Assembly (NCBI GenBank): GCA_002329125.1
Contig: DCXX01000046.1
Location: forward strand, 1 to 7,454
Origin: Fidelibacterota bacterium UBA2125
GTDB taxonomy: Bacteria > Fidelibacterota > Marinisomatia > Marinisomatales > S15-B10
Direction: 5' to 3'
DNA length: 7,454 bases
How positions within the stretch are numbered: position 1 is the first letter of the stretch; each line of letters opens with the position of its first letter. The position numbers and the translations under genes were made by a program. Of the stretch, positions 1-7,264 are shown piece by piece. The notes under the pieces are model-generated. The model ran no database searches, was not told the DNA's origin, and saw only the letters and a program-made list of their open reading frames with translations.

Positions 1-241
1 CTATATGATCAGACAGATCACGAAGCTGGCCGTCCCAAAGAGTTTCTACTCTTTTCAGAACCTTGTCTCTATCTCTATCTTTTTTTGCCGCCATCTCTCT
101 TGCCGTTTGTGTAGGCTGAATCTTTGACTGCAATTGGTCGATTTTTTTGATAATATCACTGGCGGCCTGGCGCTCAACCGTTGTTGTCTGTGCGGTGAGG
201 AGCGATAATGCAATCAATGAAACAATTGTATAGTTCTTCAT
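1..241 (-). CDS. N-terminal part of a small, probably secreted helical protein, function unknown (cut by the window edge)
   Basis: Eighty complete codons run from an ATG at 241-239 to the left edge without a stop, so the 3' end is missing. Residues 1-18 look like a signal peptide: MKNYTIVSL is followed by a hydrophobic run ending LLTAQ, with cleavage plausible near TAQ-TT. The rest is strongly charged and probably helical, with a Lys/Arg/Asp-rich stretch around residues 48-63 (AKKDRDRDKVLKR) and possible heptad spacing of I, L and V, so a coiled coil is possible. The start is supported by an AGGAGG seven bases upstream. It lies 30 bases after the serine hydrolase gene and is probably cotranscribed with it. 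I do not recognise the family. It could be the leader region of a larger exported enzyme whose catalytic part lies outside the window. Confidence 0.75.
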   Translation of the reverse strand, partial: MKNYTIVSLIALSLLTAQTTTVERQAASDIIKKIDQLQSKIQPTQTAREMAAKKDRDRDKVLKRVETLWDGQLRDLSDHI

Positions 242-248
242 GTCCAAT

Positions 249-254
249 CCTCCT
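249..254 (-). promoter_or_regulatory. Shine-Dalgarno site of the partial secreted protein gene
   Basis: The minus strand reads AGGAGG here, followed by a seven-base spacer (ATTGGAC) and the ATG at 241-239. This is a strong canonical ribosome binding site and fixes the start of a gene that is otherwise open at the window edge. Confidence 0.8.
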
Positions 255-271
255 AGAGCATGGGTTACAAT

Positions 272-1477
272 TTAATCTTTGATGGATGCGAGCACTTTTT
301 CAATGAACTCATTGAAGTGTTTGCGGTCGATCCACCGGACAACCACCAAAAGATCATTGTCCCAATCTATATAAATTATGTTGGATCCCGCTCCTCGAAA
401 AGTTACAGCTGTTTTTGGTGCTGCTGGGACAGCCAAGGTGGTTTTCCCATCCCTTTCAACCGGGGTATTTAAAAACCAGTTCATATAACCATAGCGGGGA
501 TTGGCGGGCCCGGGTGTTCTTGCCATCTCGATCCATTTTTCTGATATAATACGCCGGCCATCCCATTTTCCTCCCCGTAAGAAAAGATATCCAAAGCGGG
601 CATGATCCAGAGCATTGATCCACATGCCACCACCCCAGTGACCGCCGCCGCTGACAGATTGCATCATCTGGCCATCCATGAGTACCCAGGAATTCTCATA
701 TCCGTGCCACCGCCACGTATTTGAGGCGTCAATGGGATCCATCACATATTTTCGGAGTATCTGCGGAAGGGGCTTCCGCCAAACATGCAACGCAGCCAGA
801 GCCAAAAGATTAACCCGGACATCATTGTACTTATAATGGGCTCCCGGTTCGTTGAGAGGTTGATTTTGCATCTCGTCCCATGAGGCGTCCCGCGGAGGTC
901 TGTCGGCCCAGTCTGGTTTGTCCCATAAGGTGCCGCGCCAGTCACTTGTTTGCCGGAGCAGGTGATCCCAGGTGATCTTACTATTGTGTTCCCCTGTGAA
1001 ATGATCAGTAGGTAAATATCCTTGAGCACGATCTTTAACATCCCGTATCATTCCTCGGTCATAGGCAAGCCCTACAGTGGTGGATAAATATGTTTTTGTA
1101 ACACTAAATGTCATATCGACACGATCAATATCTCCCCATTCTGTGATGATATAACCATTTTTGACAATAAGCCCTGTCATCTCTCCTCGTTCTTTTGTGG
1201 GACCGATTATATCACCGTGCGGTTCCTGAGTAAGGGTGGCCTTAATAAAATCATCCAGTTTTCTTGGTGCTTGGTTTTCATGTTCAATGGCGAACTTCAC
1301 AGCTCGCTCCAGAAGCCGGGAATTTACGCCCACGTCTTTTGGCTGTTGTCTTTCCCATTGGCCGTAGGGCGGGAAATAGGTCTGTCCCCACACGCCACCA
1401 ATTGCCAAAAGGAGGTGTGGCAGATTCTTTAGAATTCTTCTGAAAAACTGTTTTTTCAGATAGATGTTTTGGGTCAT
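272..1477 (-). CDS. Exported serine hydrolase, beta-lactamase/NylB-like fold (COG1680-type)
   Basis: This 401-residue protein has the layout of the penicillin-binding/class C beta-lactamase superfamily, which includes esterases, D-aminopeptidases and 6-aminohexanoate-dimer hydrolase (NylB). The nucleophile motif SxxK is S125-V-T-K128. The expected LLRQTS segment is at 173-178. The Tyr motif lies in HYKYND, with Y217 the likely general base and Asp at 219 where Asn is usual. A Gly-rich HWGGG is at 280-284, and the C-terminal beta-strand motif is RGAG (361-364), replacing KTG. The N-terminus has a basic stretch (KKQFFRR) and a hydrophobic segment at about 19-31 ending VWGQ, so it is probably exported or membrane-anchored. 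The start is 12 bases after the transporter stop, with AGAGG just upstream. True beta-lactamase activity is unlikely; an amidase or esterase is more probable. The fold is confident, the substrate unknown. Confidence 0.88.
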   Translation of the reverse strand: MTQNIYLKKQFFRRILKNLPHLLLAIGGVWGQTYFPPYGQWERQQPKDVGVNSRLLERAVKFAIEHENQAPRKLDDFIKATLTQEPHGDIIGPTKERGEMTGLIVKNGYIITEWGDIDRVDMTFSVTKTYLSTTVGLAYDRGMIRDVKDRAQGYLPTDHFTGEHNSKITWDHLLRQTSDWRGTLWDKPDWADRPPRDASWDEMQNQPLNEPGAHYKYNDVRVNLLALAALHVWRKPLPQILRKYVMDPIDASNTWRWHGYENSWVLMDGQMMQSVSGGGHWGGGMWINALDHARFGYLFLRGGKWDGRRIISEKWIEMARTPGPANPRYGYMNWFLNTPVERDGKTTLAVPAAPKTAVTFRGAGSNIIYIDWDNDLLVVVRWIDRKHFNEFIEKVLASIKD

Positions 1478-1489
1478 TTGGCCTCTAAA

Positions 1490-2935
1490 TTAACCAAACG
1501 CTACTGGAGCGAGGACGAGAGCAATAATGGATAGTAAAACGATTCCTATAATGTTCAGTGAGAACCCTGCTTTCGCCATTTCTGGAATTCGGATATATCC
1601 CGATCCATAAACGATGGCGTTCGGAGGCGTGGCCACAGGTAGCATGAAGGCGCAGCTGGCAGCTAGGGCAGCTGGGAGGGTAAAGATCAATGGGTCCACA
1701 TGGAGGCCGATGGCCAACGCGGCTACAACAGGAAGAAAAGACCCTGTTGTAGCGGTATTACTCGTGAGTTCCGTTAAGAACGCGATGAGTGTTGTAATAA
1801 CCACCACAAGTACTATAGTACCAGCCTCCCCCAGAACTATGAGACTATTTCCAATCCAATCGGCAAGACCGGTTCGGGTTACTGAAGAAGCGAGACTCAG
1901 CCCTCCGCCGAATAGAAGTAAAAGACCCCACGGCAGCTTTGGCATTATCTCCCATTTCATGAGGTATGGGTCATCCGATTGGCCGCTTGGTATGAGAAAG
2001 AGGGTAATGGCAGCAATCATCGCAATACCTGCATCAGAGAGTCCGGATAATCCGGGCAAAGTGTTTAGCAAGGGTCGGGTCATCCATGTAAGCGCTGCCA
2101 AAGAAAAAACAACTGCTACCCGTTTTTCAGAGATATTCATAGGACCAAGTTCAGCTCGCATCTCTGTTAACACACGGCGAGTTTCGGGGGAAGTGACGAA
2201 ATTCACGGGAAACACGATTCGTGTAAGTGCAAACCATGAGAGAGGCAGCATACAAATCGTTAGCGGGAAACCCACAAGCATAAATTGCGCAAATCCAATC
2301 TCGGCGAAACCGCTCTCCTTCATGAAACCGGCCAGAAGTGCGTTTGGAGCTGTTCCCACCAATGTCGCCATACCGCCAATGGTGGCGCTGTAGGCGATAC
2401 CCAATAACAAGGCCAGCTGGAAGTTGTGTTTTTCCTCATTGCTTACTTCATCAGCTGTCTCGGAAACGATCTTGACGATAGAGACGCCAATGGGTAGTAG
2501 CATTAACGTGGTAGATGTATTCATTACCCACATACTGATTGATGCGCTTGCAAACATAAACCCGGCGATAAGTGACCGACCGCTGTTTCCCACAGAAGTG
2601 AGGATAGTAAGAGCCATGCGTTTGTGGAGGTTCCACCGTTCAATAGCCAGGGCAATGACAAAACCACCCATAAAAAGATAGATTATAGGATTGGCATAAG
2701 GTGCGGCAACCAGTTTTATGTCACCGATTCCAAGAAGAGGAAAGAGAGCAAGAGGTAGAATAGCTGTCACTGCAACAGGCACAGCTTCCATACACCACCA
2801 GATGGCCATCCAGATCCCTGAAGCCACTGTCCGCCACGCAGGAAGTGACATAGCTTCCGGATGTGGTAACAATAGCAGCGCAATGCCGACCAAGGGGCCC
2901 AGCCAAAGCCCAACTTTCTGGTATCCGGTTTTCAT
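1490..2935 (-). CDS. DASS/SLC13-family (INDY-type) anion or dicarboxylate transporter
   Basis: This 481-residue, very hydrophobic protein belongs to the divalent anion:sodium symporter family, whose members carry succinate, citrate or related anions across the inner membrane with sodium or by exchange. The family signature is complete at 426-442 (A-S-x2-F-x2-P-V-A-x3-N-A-I-V). The second substrate/sodium motif SNT is intact at 392-394, in ELTSNTATT. The first copy reads MNT at 138-140, in WVMNTSTT, so its serine is replaced by methionine. A related half-repeat (TLVGTAPN) is at 191-198, matching the internal repeat of the fold. Length fits the family (about 450-500). It starts 64 bases after the PAF-AH-like gene, with AAGGAG 14 bases upstream, a long spacer; an in-frame TAA precedes the start. 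It sits among hydrolases and is a candidate importer of their products. Its exact substrate cannot be told. Confidence 0.93.
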   Translation of the reverse strand: MKTGYQKVGLWLGPLVGIALLLLPHPEAMSLPAWRTVASGIWMAIWWCMEAVPVAVTAILPLALFPLLGIGDIKLVAAPYANPIIYLFMGGFVIALAIERWNLHKRMALTILTSVGNSGRSLIAGFMFASASISMWVMNTSTTLMLLPIGVSIVKIVSETADEVSNEEKHNFQLALLLGIAYSATIGGMATLVGTAPNALLAGFMKESGFAEIGFAQFMLVGFPLTICMLPLSWFALTRIVFPVNFVTSPETRRVLTEMRAELGPMNISEKRVAVVFSLAALTWMTRPLLNTLPGLSGLSDAGIAMIAAITLFLIPSGQSDDPYLMKWEIMPKLPWGLLLLFGGGLSLASSVTRTGLADWIGNSLIVLGEAGTIVLVVVITTLIAFLTELTSNTATTGSFLPVVAALAIGLHVDPLIFTLPAALAASCAFMLPVATPPNAIVYGSGYIRIPEMAKAGFSLNIIGIVLLSIIALVLAPVAFG

Positions 2936-2949
2936 CGGTCCACTATCTT

Positions 2950-2955
2950 CTCCTT
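2950..2955 (-). promoter_or_regulatory. Shine-Dalgarno of the DASS transporter, possibly sequestered in a hairpin
   Basis: AAGGAG lies 14 bases before the transporter ATG. It is mostly inside the 3' arm of a predicted RNA hairpin at 2951-2968: a 7-bp stem (one U-G pair) closing an AGUA loop, with 5' arm UUCUUCU and 3' arm AGAAGGA. The long spacer and the base pairing suggest tuned translation of the transporter. The stem is short and AU-rich, so its stability in the cell is uncertain. Confidence 0.45.
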
Positions 2956-2980
2956 CTTACTAGAAGAAACGATGAAGATA

Positions 2981-2999
2981 TGACTGAGCATCTGAGTCA
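2981..2999 (-). repeat. Imperfect inverted repeat just after the PAF-AH-like gene stop
   Basis: Directly after the TGA stop (3002-3000) the minus strand reads TGACTCAG-ATG-CTCAGTCA: an 8-bp dyad with one C-C mismatch and a three-base centre. No run of T follows, so it does not look like a rho-independent terminator. It may be an mRNA stabilising or processing hairpin between two genes of the operon, or chance. Confidence 0.35.
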
Positions 3000-4397
3000 T
3001 CAAGAAGAAGTTGCCAGTCCCCTCCGTATTTGGATGGAGGAAGAAAATCGCAAATTTGAGAAATCAATTGCAGTGTTGCCACGGACGAATTGATTGAAGA
3101 ATTGCAAGGTACTTTGATTCACAATCTTTACCATTTTTCGACCATCTGGAAAACCGACCAAACCCAAGATTTGCATGATTGGGGAAAATAAGGGCATGTC
3201 AGCATAATCGTAGTGTTTGGATCCTCTTATGGAGAGGTGATACGCATTTTCTCCGCTCTGGGACATGATAAGGTCAAGATAATGTCTGTGACGTTGTTCG
3301 TTCCAACTATTCCATGATATCTGACCGATATATAGAAATGGAATGTCCATCTTGGCTTCAGCGTCCGGAATGGCGAAGGGGACAAACCATCCATCAAGAG
3401 CTACAGCAGCTTTGAACCTGTGGTCCTGCATGGCGGACAAGACAGCCGTGGCGCCACCAAATGAGTGACCGACAATTCCGATCTTTTGAAAGTTGATGCG
3501 AGAAAGGAGAGGTGTATCGACAGTTTCCAGTTGTTGGAGAATAAAAAGGACATCCGCAATGCGAGTGTCCAACTGGCGGTTACGGATTTTAAACCAGATC
3601 GAATCGGCCGTACCTTCAGGTATGGCTGACCGATAATCAGCAATTCTTTCGGCAGATGCCTCACTATTCGGGGTGAAAATAGTCATGTTTGCATCGTAGG
3701 GATGATCCATAGCAACCACTGCATAACCAGTACTGGCGAGTTCCTCCATGAGTACAGTGTTCTGGTTACGCATACCCCCAAGCCCGTGGGAAAAGATGAT
3801 GAGGGGAAATAGCTCCTTGCTCTCAATGGGGGATGCCTCTATGAATGAATGCGTTTTCACAAGATTGAGATGGTTTAGCATGAAAGACGGTAGACCCACT
3901 CGATCACCAATAGCCTGAGCACGGAGATCAATATGATCAATGTAGGGTGACACTTTGTTGCGGAAGACATTTTTGGCAGGATACCACAATTGTATCATCA
4001 TCTTCCTGAGATCGTCAGGTTCTTCTGTGAACCATTCGGTGCGGGTGGTGTCGGTCCAGTGGAATATTGCTGTGCCGACCTTAAAGGGCCCTGTAGGTTT
4101 TGGCAATTTAACGACGGGAACTGTTGCCGGTAGTAATAGAGAGAAAGTCCAGATAATGGATATTACTACTGTAGCAGTTTTTTGAGATTCTCTGTTTCTG
4201 ATCAAGGGGAAAAGCCCAAGAAGTAAATATGACGGTACCATCTGCCACCTGTATCCTTCTATGAGAAGGTGGAGAAGCGTTACGAGAATTACCATTAAGA
4301 GGAGAGAGCTTGTCCCTTTACGCCGAAGTTTTACTATGGACATGTTCATCACCAAAACAGCGGACAGCAAAACGACCGTGACTTCAAGAAATCTCAT
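3000..4397 (-). CDS. Membrane-anchored alpha/beta hydrolase, PAF-acetylhydrolase-like
   Basis: This 465-residue protein has about four N-terminal hydrophobic helices (roughly 4-20, 30-47, 53-66 and 74-95), then a serine hydrolase domain like group VII phospholipase A2 (PAF acetylhydrolase, PF03403). Visible features are the oxyanion segment FSHGLGG (202-208), the nucleophile elbow GHSFGG with S312, Asp D335 in ALDGW, and His H395 in GSKHYDYAD. Ser, Asp and His occur in the family's order and spacing. Short-chain ester hydrolysis, such as oxidised phospholipids or other acyl esters, is the family activity. Basic loops after helix 1 (KLRRK) and helix 3 (RNRESQK) suggest, by the positive-inside rule, that the catalytic domain faces the periplasm. 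The ATG is ten bases after the preceding M20 stop and has no clear Shine-Dalgarno, so translation may be coupled. The natural substrate is unknown. Confidence 0.88.
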   Translation of the reverse strand: MRFLEVTVVLLSAVLVMNMSIVKLRRKGTSSLLLMVILVTLLHLLIEGYRWQMVPSYLLLGLFPLIRNRESQKTATVVISIIWTFSLLLPATVPVVKLPKPTGPFKVGTAIFHWTDTTRTEWFTEEPDDLRKMMIQLWYPAKNVFRNKVSPYIDHIDLRAQAIGDRVGLPSFMLNHLNLVKTHSFIEASPIESKELFPLIIFSHGLGGMRNQNTVLMEELASTGYAVVAMDHPYDANMTIFTPNSEASAERIADYRSAIPEGTADSIWFKIRNRQLDTRIADVLFILQQLETVDTPLLSRINFQKIGIVGHSFGGATAVLSAMQDHRFKAAVALDGWFVPFAIPDAEAKMDIPFLYIGQISWNSWNEQRHRHYLDLIMSQSGENAYHLSIRGSKHYDYADMPLFSPIMQILGLVGFPDGRKMVKIVNQSTLQFFNQFVRGNTAIDFSNLRFSSSIQIRRGLATSS

Positions 4398-4407
4398 GGA
4401 ATTATTT

Positions 4408-5955
4408 TCATTTCACATAAACCAGCAGAGCGGCCAGAGTTTCAATCCCTTGCCAGTAGTGGCCCATGCGAATGTTCTCATTGGGCTGATGCTGGTTGTT
4501 GTCATGATTGACGATGGGAACGCTGATAGTGGGGACATCCAGTATCTGAGTGAAGATGTAGAGGGGGACTGAACCACCGCTTGTGGGGACCAACACCACC
4601 GGTTCATCGTGGTAATCTGAAAGAGCCTCGATGGTGAGTTGCGAGATTTCCAGATCCATTGATGTGCGAGACGCAGGATAACCACCTCGCTTAACGATCT
4701 TTACTATGTCAGCATATTGCATCCGCGTGTTCTGATCAGGATCTTCAGAAACCACGTGAAAGCCTTCTCGCTTCACATGTTCAATCACTTTGTTTACCAT
4801 ATCATCTGGATCATTTCCTTTCACCATCCTGATGTCGATGGCGGCCGTTGCTTCAGCAGGGACCACCGTTCTCGCCTGAGGACCGACCCACGCACTCTCC
4901 AAACCACGGATATTCAATGAAGGGAGATTAATCCTTTCCATGAGAGTCTCCCCGCGACCTTCCGGCTGAGCGAAACCGTAAAGCTGTTTGAGCTCTTCAT
5001 CATAAGAGGGAATGGTTTGTAGTGCTTCTTTCTCACGCCGACTTAGTGGTGTTACTGTATTATAGAAGCCTCTCACTTTGACGTTGCCGTTTTCATGTTT
5101 CATGCTTGTGAGCAAGCGGGCCAGCTTGATTCCGGGGTTGGGTGCCCAGTTTCCGTAGTGGCCGCTGTGCACATTTACGTTGGGGCCATAAACTGTGATA
5201 TCGATGGTGGTAATACCTCGGGCACCGAACTTCAGTGTGGGCTGATTGCTGAAATACATGGGGCCGTCACAGACATAGAGTACTTCTGTTTCGAAAAGGT
5301 TTCTGTTCTTTTCAGCGAATGATTGCAAAAAGGGTGATCCGGCCTCTTCTTCACCCTCATAAATAAACCGGACGTTTGCACCAAAACTCAGTCCTGCAGC
5401 TTTTACTGCATCAATGGCTGCTAACAGTGCAGTGATAGGAGATTTGTCATCGCTGGCGGATCGGGCATAAAGGCGCCATTCTTCATTAATCTTTTCACCT
5501 TTCTTCGGTAACGGGATAGGTTTGGGTGTCGTGGATCCCGCTTCCATTTTGCCGGGACGCATGGTCGGTGTGAACGGTTCCATATCGATCCATTTCGTCG
5601 GGTCAACAGGCTGACCATCGTAATGGGAATAGAACATGATGGTCCGATTAGCTCCCGGTACATTCAGCTCGCCATAAACCACAGGACTTCCGCCCGTTTC
5701 GAGGATTTTTACCGTGATTCCCCGCCGTTCCATAGCAGACTTCAGCCACGCCGCGCACTTTCTGATGTTGGGTTGATCGTCCGCCACGTTGGGGATATAG
5801 AGCCATTCTACCAGTTCATCGAATAGTTCCTGTTCGTGAGCGATACGGTATTCACGTACCTGTTTCCGCAATTCTTGTTTGGAGGGTTGTTGAGAAAAAA
5901 CCAAAACAGGGATTATTGCAATGAGAAAAGACAAAATCAATCTGTTATATCGCAT
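4408..5955 (-). CDS. Exported M20-family metallopeptidase, CNDP dipeptidase-like
   Basis: This 515-residue di-zinc hydrolase of the M20 family resembles cytosolic/serum carnosine dipeptidases but carries a signal peptide (residues 1-21, ending VLVFS-QQ), so it is probably periplasmic or secreted. The ligand set is complete by motif comparison: H111 and catalytic D113 in YSHYDGQPVDP; bridging D169 in ARSASDDKSP; catalytic E203 and ligand E204 in EGEEEAGSP; D230 in VCDGP; H489 in HQPNEN. The lid/dimer histidine H263 is in NVHSGHYGN. The bridging-Asp motif is ARSASDDKS instead of the commoner GRGxxDDKG. The family removes C-terminal residues from dipeptides or acyl groups from N-acyl amino acids. 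The ATG has AAGGAG five bases upstream, and that site overlaps the stop of the preceding M20 gene nine bases away. Exact substrate unknown. Confidence 0.92.
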   Translation of the reverse strand: MRYNRLILSFLIAIIPVLVFSQQPSKQELRKQVREYRIAHEQELFDELVEWLYIPNVADDQPNIRKCAAWLKSAMERRGITVKILETGGSPVVYGELNVPGANRTIMFYSHYDGQPVDPTKWIDMEPFTPTMRPGKMEAGSTTPKPIPLPKKGEKINEEWRLYARSASDDKSPITALLAAIDAVKAAGLSFGANVRFIYEGEEEAGSPFLQSFAEKNRNLFETEVLYVCDGPMYFSNQPTLKFGARGITTIDITVYGPNVNVHSGHYGNWAPNPGIKLARLLTSMKHENGNVKVRGFYNTVTPLSRREKEALQTIPSYDEELKQLYGFAQPEGRGETLMERINLPSLNIRGLESAWVGPQARTVVPAEATAAIDIRMVKGNDPDDMVNKVIEHVKREGFHVVSEDPDQNTRMQYADIVKIVKRGGYPASRTSMDLEISQLTIEALSDYHDEPVVLVPTSGGSVPLYIFTQILDVPTISVPIVNHDNNQHQPNENIRMGHYWQGIETLAALLVYVK

Positions 5956-5960
5956 CGTTT

Positions 5961-5966
5961 CTCCTT
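5961..5966 (-). promoter_or_regulatory. Shine-Dalgarno of the exported M20 gene, overlapping the upstream stop codon
   Basis: AAGGAG here shares bases with the TAA stop (5967-5965) of the cytoplasmic M20 gene and lies five bases before the next ATG (5955-5953). The arrangement indicates cotranscription and probably translational coupling of the two M20 genes. Confidence 0.75.
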
Positions 5967-7236
5967 ACCGTTTTGCGCAGAATTGTTTCACCACACTACA
6001 GTAGATATCCGTCGCTTTGCTCAGACTTTCCAGTCTGATACGCTCATCATTGCCGTGGATCCGGGAGTACTCCTCCATACTTACTGGTCCCGGGAAGAAA
6101 CCATAGCAGGAGGCACCTTTTCCGCGGAAGTATCTCGAGTCCGTTCCGTAAATGACGAGGTGAGGGAGTGTGATAGAATTGGGATAAACTTTAGCTGTCT
6201 CTTCTTCAATGATCCGGAAAAGCTCACTATCATAAGGAGACACCACAGACCCCCATTTTGGTTCCAGAACTGGAGTTATGGTAATTCTGTCATCATCAAT
6301 GACATTCTTAAGTTCTTCCAGAAACTCATCTTTGTCCTGCTCAGGGAGAAGGCGGCAGTCCAGGACTGCCTCTGAATGTTCAGGGATCACATTTGTTTTT
6401 GGGGGATCACCCACAAATCCTTTTAGGACAGTGAGTGATATGGTGTTTCTCATGACGGCATTGTTGTATACCGTCTGCTCAAGCCCGCCCAATCGATTCT
6501 CCATTTCTTTTGCTACGGGGGTGAGGTTTTCTGGTGTTGTGTAAGCCGCAACGCGGGCTAACGCTTCGGACAGAATGAAGTTTGCATTTTCCTTTGGTGG
6601 CATGGATGCGTGTCCCGGTGGTCGCTTGATGGACAGGTTGAGTGCGAACATTTGTTTTTCAGCAACACCCACGGAAAAGATGAGCCGGTTGTCCTTGGTA
6701 AAAAACCCTTCGGTCCCAAACCCCCCTTCGTCCAGAACAAATTCGGGTGCCATGTCATCCCAATGATTTTCAACCATCCATTTTGCACCCAATTCACCAC
6801 CGATTTCTTCATCGCAGACGGCCAGAAATAATAGATCCCGGTCAAGGTCAACGCCTTGGCGGACAAGTTGTAGCATGGACATGAGTTGAACGACACCGTA
6901 GTTTTTCATATCGAGAGAGCCCCGGCCGCAGAGATAGCCGTCCTTTTCAACACCGCCAAAAGGTTCCACAGTCCACCCCCGTTCATCCACAGGGACAACA
7001 TCCATATGGTGGAGCATTAATAGGGGATTGTTAGCACCCGATCCATTCAATCGTGCAAGCAGGTTTACACGTCCTGTTGATTTATCAGACCAGTACAGTT
7101 CAACAGGGATATTCTCTTTCTCAATGATGTCCTTGAGAAAGTTAGCCGCCGGTGTAACATCTCCAGGCGGATTGACGGTATTAATGGTGATATACTCTTT
7201 AAGGAGTGTTATCGCTTCTTGATTCGGACTATTCAC
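5965..7236 (-). CDS. Cytoplasmic M20-family metallopeptidase/deacylase (ArgE/DapE/carboxypeptidase S type)
   Basis: This 423-residue protein has no signal peptide and shows the whole M20 metal site: H77 and catalytic D79 in HHMDVVP; bridging D109 in CGRGSLDMKN; catalytic E143 and ligand E144 in CDEEIGG; D169 in VLDEGG; H394 in RIHGNDE. The dimerisation-domain histidine H209 is in PPGHASMPP. The pattern is nearer to carboxypeptidase S/PM20D1-like enzymes than to true biosynthetic ArgE or DapE, so hydrolysis of peptides or N-acyl amino acids is likely; I give no gene symbol. The start is GTG at 7236-7234, preceded by GAGGT four bases upstream. An in-frame TGA seven codons upstream rules out a longer form in this frame, and the ATG two bases earlier reads straight into TGA. 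It is followed nine bases later by an exported M20 enzyme. Confidence 0.92.
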   Translation of the reverse strand: MNSPNQEAITLLKEYITINTVNPPGDVTPAANFLKDIIEKENIPVELYWSDKSTGRVNLLARLNGSGANNPLLMLHHMDVVPVDERGWTVEPFGGVEKDGYLCGRGSLDMKNYGVVQLMSMLQLVRQGVDLDRDLLFLAVCDEEIGGELGAKWMVENHWDDMAPEFVLDEGGFGTEGFFTKDNRLIFSVGVAEKQMFALNLSIKRPPGHASMPPKENANFILSEALARVAAYTTPENLTPVAKEMENRLGGLEQTVYNNAVMRNTISLTVLKGFVGDPPKTNVIPEHSEAVLDCRLLPEQDKDEFLEELKNVIDDDRITITPVLEPKWGSVVSPYDSELFRIIEEETAKVYPNSITLPHLVIYGTDSRYFRGKGASCYGFFPGPVSMEEYSRIHGNDERIRLESLSKATDIYCSVVKQFCAKR

Positions 7237-7258
7237 ATTGACCTCGTTTTTTGCTCAA
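7229..7258 (-). other. Nine-codon mini-ORF (TTG start) overlapping the M20 start, possible leader peptide
   Basis: A TTG at 7258-7256 opens a reading frame for nine residues (MSKKRGQCE) and a TAG at 7231-7229, overlapping the GTG start of the M20 gene by eight bases in another frame. It is the best-placed start for the perfect Shine-Dalgarno at 7265-7273. It could be a leader ORF that couples translation, or the true gene start if the six-A run (7247-7252) is one base too long: with five As the frame runs into the M20 protein as MSKNEVNVNSPNQ. Confidence 0.3.
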
Positions 7259-7264
7259 TCTGTC

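Noticed and set aside
742..1041. 99-codon minus-strand frame inside the serine hydrolase
   Set aside because: It is in a different frame within a gene with intact catalytic motifs; the translation is compositionally odd and unsupported.
272..1477. Antibiotic resistance beta-lactamase
   Set aside because: SxxK alone is shared with many esterases and amidases; the KTG motif is absent and the Tyr motif is unusual, so a resistance call would overstate the evidence.
1614..2393. 259-codon open frame on the plus strand
   Set aside because: It lies wholly antisense to the DASS transporter, whose motifs are unmistakable, and its translation is low-complexity, rich in Ser, Arg, Pro and Ala, with no recognisable domain.
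2953..3002. Rho-independent terminator between the PAF-AH-like and DASS genes
   Set aside because: Two small dyads exist, but neither has a GC-rich stem followed by a T-run, so termination is not supported.
5836..6375. 179-codon open frame on the plus strand
   Set aside because: It runs antisense across the junction of the two M20 genes, both with full metal-ligand sets, and shows no motif of its own.
5965..7236. Biosynthetic argE or dapE
   Set aside because: The M20 core is shared, but the neighbourhood holds no arginine or lysine biosynthesis genes and the motif style is closer to carboxypeptidase S/PM20D1-like enzymes.
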